The notes below the pieces were generated by a model. It worked only from the letters and a program-made list of their open reading frames with translations. It searched no databases and had not been told where the DNA came from. This document shows positions 8,763 through 16,280 of a DNA stretch of 23,846 nt, piece by piece (within the stretch, counting starts at the first letter, position 1; each line of letters begins with the position of its first letter). The stretch spans positions 1 through 23,846 of the forward strand of contig CAZJDM010000057.1 of NCBI GenBank assembly GCA_964544765.1, written 5' to 3'. Origin of the DNA: CAZJDM01 sp964544765. Lineage in GTDB: Bacteria; Bdellovibrionota_B; Oligoflexia; CAYFLR01. A program made the translations under genes and the position numbers.

Positions 8763-9778
8763 AAAAAATCTTTTTCTTTGTAGGCTTTTATCATTTTGGG
8801 TAGCACGTTTTCTACCTCACCTACAATTCCATAATGAGCAATTTTAAAAATCGGAGCATCGGGATCTTTATTAATCGCAATAATTCGTTTGGACTCAGAC
8901 ATTCCCGCACTATGTTGAATTTGCCCAGATATACCGCAAGCAATATAAAGATTAGGGCGTACAGTGACTCCGGTCTGGCCCACCTGATGATCAATTGGCA
9001 TAAGACCTGCGTCAATCACAGGGCGTGAGGCACCAACTTTTCCTCCGAGTGTTTCAGCTAGTTCTTTTACTATTGCTAATGAATCACCATCAGAAGCTCC
9101 CATTCCTGCCGCAACAATTATTGGGGCGGACTTCAGGTCTACGTTTTTTTCTTTTCGGACAATTTCCAATACTTCAGTAATAAAGTCATCATCAGATATA
9201 CCACACGGTTCTTTAATTAGCTCTGCTTCAAGAGTTGAGTCTGGTTTATTTAACTTCATTACTCCTTCCCTAACAGTAGCCATACTAGGATTACTTTCGG
9301 GAGATACAATAGTCGCGACAATGTTTCCACCAAAAGCGGGTCTTATTTGCATTAATGAATTTTGATAAATTTCTCCTTTGTATTTATACTCACCTATTTC
9401 TAGAGCAGTACAATCAGCAGTTAGACCGCATTTTAAATCAGAAGCAACTCGTGGAGCAATATCTCGACCATTAACCGTTGCTCCAAATAAAACAATTTGA
9501 GGTTGGTACTTTTTAATCATATTCACTACTGTCTTGGCATATGGCAAAGAGGTGAAATGTGATAATCGTTTGTCGTCAGTATAAAATATACGGTTGCACC
9601 CGTAATGAGCTAGAGTTTTAAGCTCTTCATCTAATTGATGGCCGATAACTGTAGCTTCTACATTGACTCCCAAGGTTGTGGCCAATCTTTTTGCTTCGCA
9701 AATCAGTTCAAGACATACGTCAGGTATGCGTTTATTGTTCTGTTCGACAAATACCATTATGTTGTTACTGGAACTCAC
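8759..9778 (-). CDS. etfA: Electron transfer flavoprotein alpha subunit
   Basis: The alpha subunit binds FAD and, with EtfB, takes electrons from acyl-CoA dehydrogenases. The 339-residue protein has the normal length and no extra ferredoxin domain. The C-terminal FAD domain shows the family pattern: GAGMGASDGDSL-type loop near 225, GASRPVIDAG near 252, HQVGQTGVTVRPNLYIACG (about 268-286) and SGQIQHSAGM (288-297), followed by INKDPDAPIF and the late HYGIVGEV. The start is GTG with GGAGG 6 nt upstream, which settles the start. It follows etfB after 107 bp and precedes the acyl-CoA dehydrogenase after 154 bp, all on the same strand, so these genes most likely form one operon. Confidence 0.95.
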   Translation of the reverse strand: MSSSNNIMVFVEQNNKRIPDVCLELICEAKRLATTLGVNVEATVIGHQLDEELKTLAHYGCNRIFYTDDKRLSHFTSLPYAKTVVNMIKKYQPQIVLFGATVNGRDIAPRVASDLKCGLTADCTALEIGEYKYKGEIYQNSLMQIRPAFGGNIVATIVSPESNPSMATVREGVMKLNKPDSTLEAELIKEPCGISDDDFITEVLEIVRKEKNVDLKSAPIIVAAGMGASDGDSLAIVKELAETLGGKVGASRPVIDAGLMPIDHQVGQTGVTVRPNLYIACGISGQIQHSAGMSESKRIIAINKDPDAPIFKIAHYGIVGEVENVLPKMIKAYKEKDFL

Positions 9779-9819
9779 AATTTACCTCCATTTTAGGCAG
9801 AATTTAGATTGCGCTGAAA

Positions 9820-9864
9820 AAGCCAATTTCTGCGTTGGCTTCGTCCCTCTTCAGGGATTTCCCT
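9820..9864. repeat. Hairpin-rich spacer between etfB and etfA
   Basis: The 107-bp spacer contains AAGCCAA/TTGGCTT (9820-9826 with 9835-9841) and then overlapping CCCT/AGGG and AGGGA/TCCCT pairings to 9864. It is more GC-rich than its surroundings. The wording GAAAAAGCC..TTTCTGCG..TTGGCTT recalls intergenic repeats that are common in deltaproteobacteria, but this is memory, not a search. It could be an mRNA processing or attenuation site within the operon. Confidence 0.45.
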
Positions 9865-9885
9865 GGGGCATCGAAAACTCCTCCT

Positions 9886-10713
9886 CTAACCAATAATATG
9901 CTCTGTATTTAGCTCGTGAATGAGATCTTTTACTCCTTGTTCTGTATTTGGAATATTCTTAATTTCATTAGCTTTTAAAACGACATTTTGAATTCCCTTT
10001 ACTTTAGTAGGGGATCCAGATAGGCCGCACTTTTCAGGATCAGCATTAATAGTATCGATGTTCCATTCTGAACATAAATGGTTTTTATAGGTCATCACTC
10101 GTTTAGCGCTCGGAGGTCGTGGTTCGTTAGCTTCTGAAGTAACAGTTAATAAAACTGGAAACTTACTGCTAATTACTTCGTAACCACCATCAATACAACG
10201 CTTAACAGTTAATTTACCCACATTCTTGTCAGTGCTGTTTTCGGTTAATTCGATATCTTCTATTTTTATTATATTTGTCATTTGGTTAATATTTAATTTT
10301 TCAGCCAATTGAGGCCCTACTTGAGCAGTATCTCCATCGATAGCCTGTCTGCCGCATAAAACCAGATCATAGTCTCCTATTTTATCAATTGTGCTTTTGA
10401 GAGCGTAAGAAGTTGCCAAAGTGTCCGCTCCGGCAAATTTACGGTCAGTAACCAGTATTACTTCATCGGCTCCTCTGTAAAGACACTGTTTTAAAACTTC
10501 AGCTGCTTTGGGAGGTCCCATGGTAATAGCAGTGATTTTGGCTCCCCAAGTTTCCTTTATTTTAAGCGCTTCTTCTAATGCGTTTAAATCCTCAGGATTA
10601 AATATAGCAGGGAGGGCATTTCGGTTGACCGTACCGTTGGGGCTCATAGCATCACCGGTAATATTCTGTGTATCGGGGACCTGTTTAACGGTTACAATTA
10701 TTTTGAGAGTCAT
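9886..10713 (-). CDS. etfB: Electron transfer flavoprotein beta subunit
   Basis: The beta subunit forms the heterodimer with EtfA. The 275-residue protein opens with the family N-terminus KIIVTVKQVPD and has NPEDLNALEEAL (about 39-50), ADTLATSYAL (95-104) and the loop CGRQAIDGDTAQVGPQLAE (about 120-138). The DGDTAQVGP form is seen in Etfs of anaerobes, including electron-bifurcating ones, whereas the human type reads differently; a bifurcating role is therefore possible but not shown. The start ATG has AAGGAG 6 nt upstream. It is the first gene of the minus-strand operon etfB-etfA-acd-clc. The region upstream (10714-10860) should hold the promoter; a TATAAG-like box lies close to the gene, with no clear -35. 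Confidence 0.95.
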   Translation of the reverse strand: MTLKIIVTVKQVPDTQNITGDAMSPNGTVNRNALPAIFNPEDLNALEEALKIKETWGAKITAITMGPPKAAEVLKQCLYRGADEVILVTDRKFAGADTLATSYALKSTIDKIGDYDLVLCGRQAIDGDTAQVGPQLAEKLNINQMTNIIKIEDIELTENSTDKNVGKLTVKRCIDGGYEVISSKFPVLLTVTSEANEPRPPSAKRVMTYKNHLCSEWNIDTINADPEKCGLSGSPTKVKGIQNVVLKANEIKNIPNTEQGVKDLIHELNTEHIIG

Positions 10714-10897
10714 AGATTCTCCTTACCTTATACAATACAATGTACAATTTATCATATGCAGCTTGGCGCACATTGGAGGGTACAAATATCAAATATTATT
10801 CGATTATTCAAGCGGTAATTCCGGGTAATTCCAAGAATTTAGGATCTGGATCCATAATTTCTTGACCGGGTTAAGTTATTATTATAAGGCTTTGATT

Positions 10898-11455
10898 ATG
10901 AAAAGGGCGGGTTATTATCTAATCAACAATCTTTTATTTCTATTTATAATAGTAATCATAGCAATGATAGTACCAATGCCTTCCTTTTCGCGCACTCAAA
11001 AAGATAATCAGGCCAAATGTTTAATAAATCCTAAATTTGATTATGGTAATACTTACGCAGGCAATGCAGGTTGTTTGCTAAAAGCAGATAATAAATTGTT
11101 GATAATACGGGACAAAAAAACTGGCAAGTTGAGTCCTCCTGGTGGTAAGCCCGAGAAAACAGAATCGGCCCAATGTACTGCTTTTTATGAAACTTTAGAA
11201 GAAACTGGTTTAAAGTTAACCGTGGGGAAATTGCTCAATTCATTTAAGGGTAAATTTTATCTGTTTCAATGTTCATTAAACGGATTTGAATTGACTGGCT
11301 ATCGAGGTGAGAAGAAAATAAATCTTCCAGTACCCAAAACAGTAGAAGATGGTGTGAGTGAGGTCTTTTTGATTGATCCTAAAGAATTAAAAGCCAATGA
11401 ATGGCGCTTTCCATCTCAATTCAAAATTATTCAGGGTTTGTTCTTATCTCTGTGA
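10898..11455 (+). CDS. Exported Nudix-like hydrolase
   Basis: The 185-residue protein has an N-terminal hydrophobic segment (about residues 8-30, basic MKR start, then PSFSRT), so it is either exported or membrane-anchored. The rest shows a Nudix fold: a GNAGCLLKADNKLLIIRD strand region, then the Nudix box starting at GGKPEKTE and ending YETLEETGL. Compared with the consensus GX5EX7REUXEEXGU the arginine is replaced by tyrosine, while the metal-binding glutamates remain. Cytoplasmic Nudix enzymes hydrolyse nucleoside diphosphate derivatives; an exported one is unusual, and its substrate is unknown. I chose the ATG at 10898, with AAGG 8 nt upstream, over a TTG 12 codons earlier. It is divergent from etfB and stands alone. 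Confidence 0.72.
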   Translation: MKRAGYYLINNLLFLFIIVIIAMIVPMPSFSRTQKDNQAKCLINPKFDYGNTYAGNAGCLLKADNKLLIIRDKKTGKLSPPGGKPEKTESAQCTAFYETLEETGLKLTVGKLLNSFKGKFYLFQCSLNGFELTGYRGEKKINLPVPKTVEDGVSEVFLIDPKELKANEWRFPSQFKIIQGLFLSL

Positions 11456-11477
11456 TGCTAGTCTTTGTGATGCTAGT
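11451..11477 (+). repeat. 12-bp direct repeat over the Nudix gene stop
   Basis: TGTGATGCTAGT occurs at 11451-11462 and again at 11466-11477, with a 15-bp period. The first copy contains the stop codon of the Nudix-like gene. A small hairpin (TTTAGG 11484-11489 with CCTAAA 11496-11501) follows and may act as a weak terminator. Confidence 0.75.
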
Positions 11478-11520
11478 AATGAGTTTAGGCTTTTACCTAA
11501 ATAATAGAGATATAAATAAA

Positions 11521-12705
11521 TCATAGTTCTTTGGAGAAAGCTTCTAGGCCAACCGAACGAGCATGATCGATTAATTCTAAGATTTGTTTGCTTAGTTCTA
11601 TATCTTGACCATCGCCATACCATATTTCCATATATTCGGCATCTACATACAAATAATTATAAATCGTTTGGTTCTTACTGCCTTGTCTTTCCGCTGCTTG
11701 AGGAAAATGCCAGCCAGCTACATTTTGAAAACCATTATGGAGTTGATCAGCATATTCCATAATCTTTTGGTAAGAAAATAGATTTTGATTGTTGTTTCTA
11801 CCATTAAGTTGATCACTTTGAATGGTGAAACGGTTTGGATATTTTTCTAAACCATATTTTATGATGCGATCAACCTCATCATCCATACCGGTCATTGGTT
11901 TGGTCAATTCAATGCAAAGCTGTTTATTAGGAAACAACTTAGCAAAAGTATCTATGCCCTTTTTCCAGGAGGATTCAATGAGAGCTTCATGATTTGAATA
12001 TTGTGACCATTTTTGCATATCCGCATCTGAATGAGGTAGATGCATTTCCGGACTCATGAAATTTACAATAGTAATGCCAACAGCGATAAGGTGGTCATCA
12101 TCAGCGTAATGTTTGGCTAATTCTGCAACTGCTTCAAAAAACAATTCTTGATAGGTTTCATCCCAAGGTAGTGGTATACGTATGTCTTCACCATAAGTTG
12201 AATGATATTTATTGCTGTCTTTAGTTAGAAATTCTTGCGCCCCAAGCGAGTAAATAAAATCTGGAGCTGCTGTACCCGGTACTAAGATGAGTTTGTATTT
12301 CAGATTGGTTTCATGGATCTTAGATATAATCTTATCCAAACGTTCAAAAGCATATTGACTTCTTTCAGGTTCAAAATCTATCCATCTTATAGCCATATGA
12401 ACCCCGCTTAGGTGGGTATTGGCTTTTATATTTTTTTCAAAGTTAGCAAGGTAGTTGTTGAAACTCTTTTCGTCTACTTCTAGGTTACGAGGAAGACCAG
12501 ACATCCAGTAGAGTCCCTTCATATATTCAATTTTACTGTTGTCATTTGGTTTTTTATCTTCTGAAGGATCCTTTTCTTCTGCTTGTTTATCATCAATAGA
12601 TTGTTTATTGTCTTCTTCGTTGTCATTATTAGAAGAAATACAAGTTACAAAAAGAATAGTAATTAAAATTATTTGTAATTGAATTTTAAGAAATTGTTTT
12701 AGCAT
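11521..12705 (-). CDS. Glycosidase-like TIM-barrel lipoprotein
   Basis: The 394-residue protein has an N-terminal hydrophobic segment ending in FVTC at residues 19-22, a relaxed lipobox (F at -3, T at -1), followed by a long acidic, asparagine-rich linker to about residue 60. From GLYWMSGLPRN onward it looks like an (alpha/beta)8 barrel of the glycoside hydrolase A clan. MAIRWIDFEPERSQYAFERL (104-123) has the usual look of the second strand plus helix, and LILVPGTAAPDF the next strand. Candidate acidic residues are E220 in FMSPEMH and E266 in CIELTKP; neither is proven catalytic. It would sit on the outer or inner membrane, facing out of the cytoplasm, and act on a glycan. No ribosome site is visible before the ATG. 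I could not fix a GH family. Confidence 0.65.
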   Translation of the reverse strand: MLKQFLKIQLQIILITILFVTCISSNNDNEEDNKQSIDDKQAEEKDPSEDKKPNDNSKIEYMKGLYWMSGLPRNLEVDEKSFNNYLANFEKNIKANTHLSGVHMAIRWIDFEPERSQYAFERLDKIISKIHETNLKYKLILVPGTAAPDFIYSLGAQEFLTKDSNKYHSTYGEDIRIPLPWDETYQELFFEAVAELAKHYADDDHLIAVGITIVNFMSPEMHLPHSDADMQKWSQYSNHEALIESSWKKGIDTFAKLFPNKQLCIELTKPMTGMDDEVDRIIKYGLEKYPNRFTIQSDQLNGRNNNQNLFSYQKIMEYADQLHNGFQNVAGWHFPQAAERQGSKNQTIYNYLYVDAEYMEIWYGDGQDIELSKQILELIDHARSVGLEAFSKEL

Positions 12706-13061
12706 ATTTTTATTTTATTACAAATAGCAGAATAATGCAAAATAAGATGTGTTTTTTACAGCTCTTGCTGAAACTTTTCCGTAATCCTACTACCTGTTGA
12801 AATACTTGATCTCGTATTTTCGCACTCATCATGTAAAATATTAATATTATAGTGTTTATTTGATGTTTTTTGTAACTAGTATTCCGTGATCAGTATAGGC
12901 AGTGATCTGTAATCCGGTCCTGGCCCTGGTCCTGAACCGGGCTACAGATTTACTGAAAAAATGAAATTAGACTAAAATTATCTATAGAAAAGAAAATACA
13001 AAATAAGCCAACGGTTGATAATTACTTGTTATCTGGAACTTTCAGCAACTGCTGGTGCTTT
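12706..13061. other. Gene-free stretch with a long imperfect palindrome
   Basis: No gene is visible here. The main element is an imperfect palindrome at 12900-12955: CAGTGATCTGTAATCCGGT pairs with ACCGGGCTACAGATTTACTG. Its GC-rich core holds CCTGG/CCTGGTCCTG repeats and stands out in AT-rich DNA. It lies between the tail of the small exported protein gene (13062) and the start of the lipoprotein gene, both on the minus strand, so it may end the upstream transcript. It could also be a decayed miniature element. Confidence 0.55.
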
Positions 13062-13475
13062 TTACTCACCTAACTTAATTTTCATTCTGCCTCCTGCGCC
13101 ACTGCCATTTGGCATTACTCTATCGTGTTTTTCTTTTTTTTCTAATTCCTTTAGACATTGTACAAAACCTGGATCTTTATCAGTAAATTTTTGTCCGTAA
13201 GAATCATAGCAAATGTAATCTGATTGAACCTTTTGAGCATCTTTTTCTTTTTTAAAATTCATTATTCTCTGATACTCTTTAATGCCTTCCTTGGAATATC
13301 GTTTTTTGTCATTGTTAATTGCTTTTTGAGAAGATTGTTTTTTATTCTTGAGATCTAGCCTGTTGGTATTGTCGTTTGCTTTATCATTTTTCTTATTCTC
13401 CTTACTTTCATCGTAGTTTTGAGCTAATAAAAAGATGGAAATTCCAATAATTAGATATAAAATGAAAAGTTTCAT
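13062..13475 (-). CDS. Small exported protein, lysine-rich, unknown
   Basis: I do not recognise this 137-residue protein. The first 19 residues (MKLFILYLIIGISIFLLAQ) form a signal peptide or membrane anchor. A long hydrophilic stretch full of K, N, D and Q follows, then two cysteines (in YICYDS and FVQCLK) about 20 residues apart that could form a disulfide, and the tail ends in GSGAGGRMKIKLGE. A TTG 9 codons upstream also opens the frame, but ATG 13475 starts exactly at the signal peptide; no good ribosome site precedes either. It lies just beside an IS605-like hairpin (13508-13530), which sits upstream of its start. The similar GRLKIK tail in the 187-residue protein at 16281-16844 may or may not mean anything. 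Confidence 0.6.
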   Translation of the reverse strand: MKLFILYLIIGISIFLLAQNYDESKENKKNDKANDNTNRLDLKNKKQSSQKAINNDKKRYSKEGIKEYQRIMNFKKEKDAQKVQSDYICYDSYGQKFTDKDPGFVQCLKELEKKEKHDRVMPNGSGAGGRMKIKLGE

Positions 13476-13507
13476 ATTGAGTTGATTTATATAGTTTAGC
13501 AAGAAAA

Positions 13508-13530
13508 CCCACCGATCTTTAGTCGGTGGG
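13508..13530 (+). mobile_element. Second IS605-like hairpin, no transposase near
   Basis: A perfect 8-bp stem (CCCACCGA with TCGGTGGG) encloses the loop TCTTTAG, the same loop as in the hairpin at 23-45; the stems differ at paired positions, so base pairing is preserved. This is typical of IS200/IS605-family ends. No tnpA or tnpB gene is near, so this is a solo end, a deleted element or a miniature derivative. On the minus strand the stem is followed by TTTTCTT, so it could also end transcription coming from the right. Confidence 0.55.
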
Positions 13531-13543
13531 ATGAATTGCTAAA

Positions 13544-13564
13544 GGTCACCCTATTAGGGTGACC
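13544..13564. repeat. Perfect 10-bp inverted repeat next to the IS605-like hairpin
   Basis: GGTCACCCTA at 13544-13553 and TAGGGTGACC at 13555-13564 are exact inverted repeats with one base between them. It lies 13 nt from the IS605-like hairpin and may belong to the same element, since IS605 ends and their guide RNAs often have more than one stem. Beyond it, 13565-13863 has no gene. Confidence 0.65.
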
Positions 13565-13863
13565 CTACCCTTGGTTATTAGCAACCTATAGAAAAAATAT
13601 CAAATATTTATAATATTTAGTAGCATAGTTAAGTTTTATCTATTTATCAATAATAAAATATGGTACATACCAAAACGCTAATTTAGTTTTGATTTAAAAC
13701 TAGATTTTCCTTAGTATTCAAACAACACTAATTTACTAGAATCGAATTGAGTTTAATCGGCAATTATCTAAAGAGTAGCTAGAGATGGTAGATAGCTAAA
13801 GATAATAGATAGTTAATAGTTAAAGGTAATAGATAGAGGTTTGTCATAGATAATATAGATTAT
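13565..13863. other. AT-rich leader of the TIGR02147 gene
   Basis: No gene is visible. The last 80 bases before the ATG (about 13783-13855) are loose direct repeats of TAGATAG, TTAA and AAGATAAT words, for example TAGATAGCTAAAGATAA then TAGATAGTTAATAGTTAAAG. They may be binding sites or slippage products. I see no convincing promoter or ribosome binding site. Confidence 0.4.
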
Positions 13864-14718
13864 ATGGATAAGGTAAATGCTTGTCCCATAAGTTGGCTAC
13901 AAAACGAATATTATACTCGAAAGGCCAAAAATCCTTTTTATTCATTACGGGCTTTTGCTAAAAAAATTGGTTTGCCTCCTGGTAGGCTGTCCGAAATCCT
14001 TACCGGTAAACGTAATCTCACTCTTATCACTGGTAGAAAGATTGTAAAATCATTGGGATATGATCATAATAATGAACAGGCAAAAATATTAATTGATCTT
14101 ATAACAAATTATCAATCAAACTTCAGATTTCAAAAAAGACCGCTGCGTAATTTGCCTTCTACTGAATCTTTTAATCAATACCAATTGACAACTGATAAAT
14201 TTGAACTGATTTCAAATTGGTACTATTACGGGATACTTAATTTAATACACACAAGAGGATTTAAAGATGAACCTAAATGGATTGCAAATAGGTTAGGGAT
14301 ATCTACTGTTGATGTAAAAATGGCCATGGATACCTTAAAGAGGTTAGGTCTTATTAAGAAGGAAAAAGATAAGGTTGTTCGTAGTAAATTAAATCTTAAA
14401 ACTACCGAGGATATTCCTTCAACAGCTATCAAAATTTCTCATAAACAAAATATATTACAAGCGGCAGAAGCATTATTTACAGTACCGGTTGAATATCGTG
14501 ATATAACTTCAATTACTGTTCCGATCGATACTAAGCTTATTCCTCAGGCAAAAAGTCTGATTAAGGAGTTTAGAAGAAGTATGGCCAAGTTTTTGGATCA
14601 AGGAAATAAGAATGAGGTTTATAATCTAAATATTCAATTAGTACCAGTTACTAACCTAAGTGAGCCAGCTACTAGTCTAAGTGATTCAGTTAACAATCAA
14701 AATGAGTCTCAACAATGA
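13864..14718 (+). CDS. TIGR02147/DUF4423 family regulator-like protein
   Basis: The 284-residue protein matches the TIGR02147/DUF4423 pattern found mainly in Bdellovibrio-like bacteria and Fibrobacter. The N-terminal part (about 20-62: SLRAFAKKIGLPPGRLSEIL, then GKRNLT) looks like a helix-turn-helix. The DUF4423 part starts at FELISNWYYYGILNL (about 115-129) and contains a second, winged-helix-like stretch, WIANRLGISTVDVKMAMDTL then KRLGLIKK (about 139-167). The ending NEVYNLNIQLVPVTNLS is also typical. Such proteins are assumed to be transcription factors; no target is proven. It overlaps the next gene by ATGA, so the secreted protein is made with it and may be its target or partner. No clear ribosome site precedes the ATG. 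The serine- and asparagine-rich tail after residue 265 is likely disordered. Confidence 0.85.
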   Translation: MDKVNACPISWLQNEYYTRKAKNPFYSLRAFAKKIGLPPGRLSEILTGKRNLTLITGRKIVKSLGYDHNNEQAKILIDLITNYQSNFRFQKRPLRNLPSTESFNQYQLTTDKFELISNWYYYGILNLIHTRGFKDEPKWIANRLGISTVDVKMAMDTLKRLGLIKKEKDKVVRSKLNLKTTEDIPSTAIKISHKQNILQAAEALFTVPVEYRDITSITVPIDTKLIPQAKSLIKEFRRSMAKFLDQGNKNEVYNLNIQLVPVTNLSEPATSLSDSVNNQNESQQ

Positions 14719-16154
14719 TCAAAAATCGTAAGAAAACTTTATTTTTTACTTTGGGTATACTATTATCATTTGCATCACTTACCATAACCATTGTGGCCGG
14801 TGATAAAGGTGATAATGGAGAATCACATTCTGGTGATGAGAAAGGAAATGGAGGTGACACAGTTACTGTTCATTTTAGGAACACCTTGTGGGAGGTATTT
14901 AGAATACTAAAAAGATTTGATAATTTGGGTATTGACCTAAATAAATTAAGATGGCTTTTGAGACCTGAAGATCAGTTACCTGATGAAACCCGTTTGATAT
15001 TAATTAGTACTAAGACTAGATTATTTGATAAAGATGGCAATCCAAAAATGTCTTTAAACTTTCCTCGTGGGAAAAGTGTTCATCTTTATCAAGAGATTAA
15101 AATACCTCCACAAAAATTAAAATATCCTTTGATACTGCTATATGAACCTGATTGGCTGGAAAATATAAATCAAAATATCGATTTAAGAATGCTGGGTTTT
15201 CATGAAATTGCCCCTATTATGGGATTTCCTGATAAAAATGGAGAATTATCATCTAAGTTCTATCAATTGTTGTTAAAAGACGCTCATCAATCCAGTTTAG
15301 TTAGTAACTTGATGATGGGACTGCCAATACCTTTTGATCCGCCTCATCGAGGACAACACCAATTTGCTGATTATTATATGTTAAGACCCAAATTGGAGAT
15401 TCCAAGAAATGGAAAAATAGCTTCTTTGGAACAAGAAGCATCGTTTATTCCGGTATTAAAGCTATTGACCATTATTAATACTCTTTTAGCTAAAAGAACA
15501 TTTGCAAAGGACTATTTTTTTAAAGATTTTAAAAACACTTCATTTTATAAAGTAGACCGACTTGCAAACGTAGATTCGATTCCCATTGGCGAAAGTAATA
15601 GTGTTTATGATGAGACCCGGTTTGTCACTACTTTTGCTTATCCTGTAGAGAGCGTGATAGATAATATTAAGCTAGTTAGAACCAATGTGGTGGAAATACT
15701 TGTTCCGGAATTTGATAATTTAACCACATTAGATCAAGCGATAGATCTCGTTTATGCCTTACTACAAATTAAGTTTCCTCGAAAGATAAGAGAGGTTCTT
15801 AAAACCTTAGTTATCAGCTTACGTTTTTTGATGGCTCCCTATCAGGCTCAGCTTTTACAACAAGGTAATAGGAATCTATTTGAGGATCTTTCTCTTTTTC
15901 AACTCGAAAATAACAAGAGATTATTTCTATCTCAAATGGTTCTGAACGATTGGGATTTTCCATCGCCGCAAAATGTATATTTTTCCGCTTGTGGGAACAT
16001 TTCAATTTTTGTTGAGCCGGCTAAAACTACCCACAGTTTCAGTCAAGAGGATTTTAAGGCTTATACTATGGAGTGTTTAGGGTTGGAGTCGATTCGTTAT
16101 TTCACGATAGAACAAAATCAATTCAAAACGATTGATCCACCTCATATTGAATGA
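14715..16154 (+). CDS. Secreted protein partner of the TIGR02147 gene
   Basis: I do not recognise a named family for this 479-residue protein. It begins with a basic start and a hydrophobic signal peptide (about residues 8-28, ending ITIVAG), then a glycine/aspartate-rich linker to about 48. The body has LGFHEIAPIMGF with an HE pair at 163-164; similar FHE-plus-glycine motifs occur, as far as I recall, in secreted proteins of Bdellovibrio-like bacteria, but one HE pair is not proof of a metalloenzyme. There are two lone cysteines, near the C-terminus (SACGNISIF and MECLGLE). It overlaps the upstream regulator gene by 4 bp and is followed at once by a strong hairpin terminator, so the two genes form a closed unit. 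Role unknown; the periplasm or outside of the cell is likely. Confidence 0.65.
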   Translation: MIKNRKKTLFFTLGILLSFASLTITIVAGDKGDNGESHSGDEKGNGGDTVTVHFRNTLWEVFRILKRFDNLGIDLNKLRWLLRPEDQLPDETRLILISTKTRLFDKDGNPKMSLNFPRGKSVHLYQEIKIPPQKLKYPLILLYEPDWLENINQNIDLRMLGFHEIAPIMGFPDKNGELSSKFYQLLLKDAHQSSLVSNLMMGLPIPFDPPHRGQHQFADYYMLRPKLEIPRNGKIASLEQEASFIPVLKLLTIINTLLAKRTFAKDYFFKDFKNTSFYKVDRLANVDSIPIGESNSVYDETRFVTTFAYPVESVIDNIKLVRTNVVEILVPEFDNLTTLDQAIDLVYALLQIKFPRKIREVLKTLVISLRFLMAPYQAQLLQQGNRNLFEDLSLFQLENNKRLFLSQMVLNDWDFPSPQNVYFSACGNISIFVEPAKTTHSFSQEDFKAYTMECLGLESIRYFTIEQNQFKTIDPPHIE

Positions 16155-16216
16155 TAAAGGGAGGGGGTAATTGAGAATTTTCAAGAAATTCTCGATCACT
16201 CTTCCCTCCCTTTATC
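16153..16216. terminator. Long bidirectional hairpin terminator
   Basis: GATAAAGGGAGGG (16153-16165) pairs with CCCTCCCTTTATC (16204-16216), and GAGAATTT with AAATTCTC further in, giving a stem of roughly 28 bp with a mismatched middle. It begins over the stop codon of the secreted protein gene and lies between that gene and the converging gene at 16281-16844, so it can serve both directions. Confidence 0.8.
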
Positions 16217-16280
16217 GTACAGCGGTTATTATGAGGTTTAGACTTTCCTTTGTCTAATTTGTCTAATTGTTTGTCTTTGT

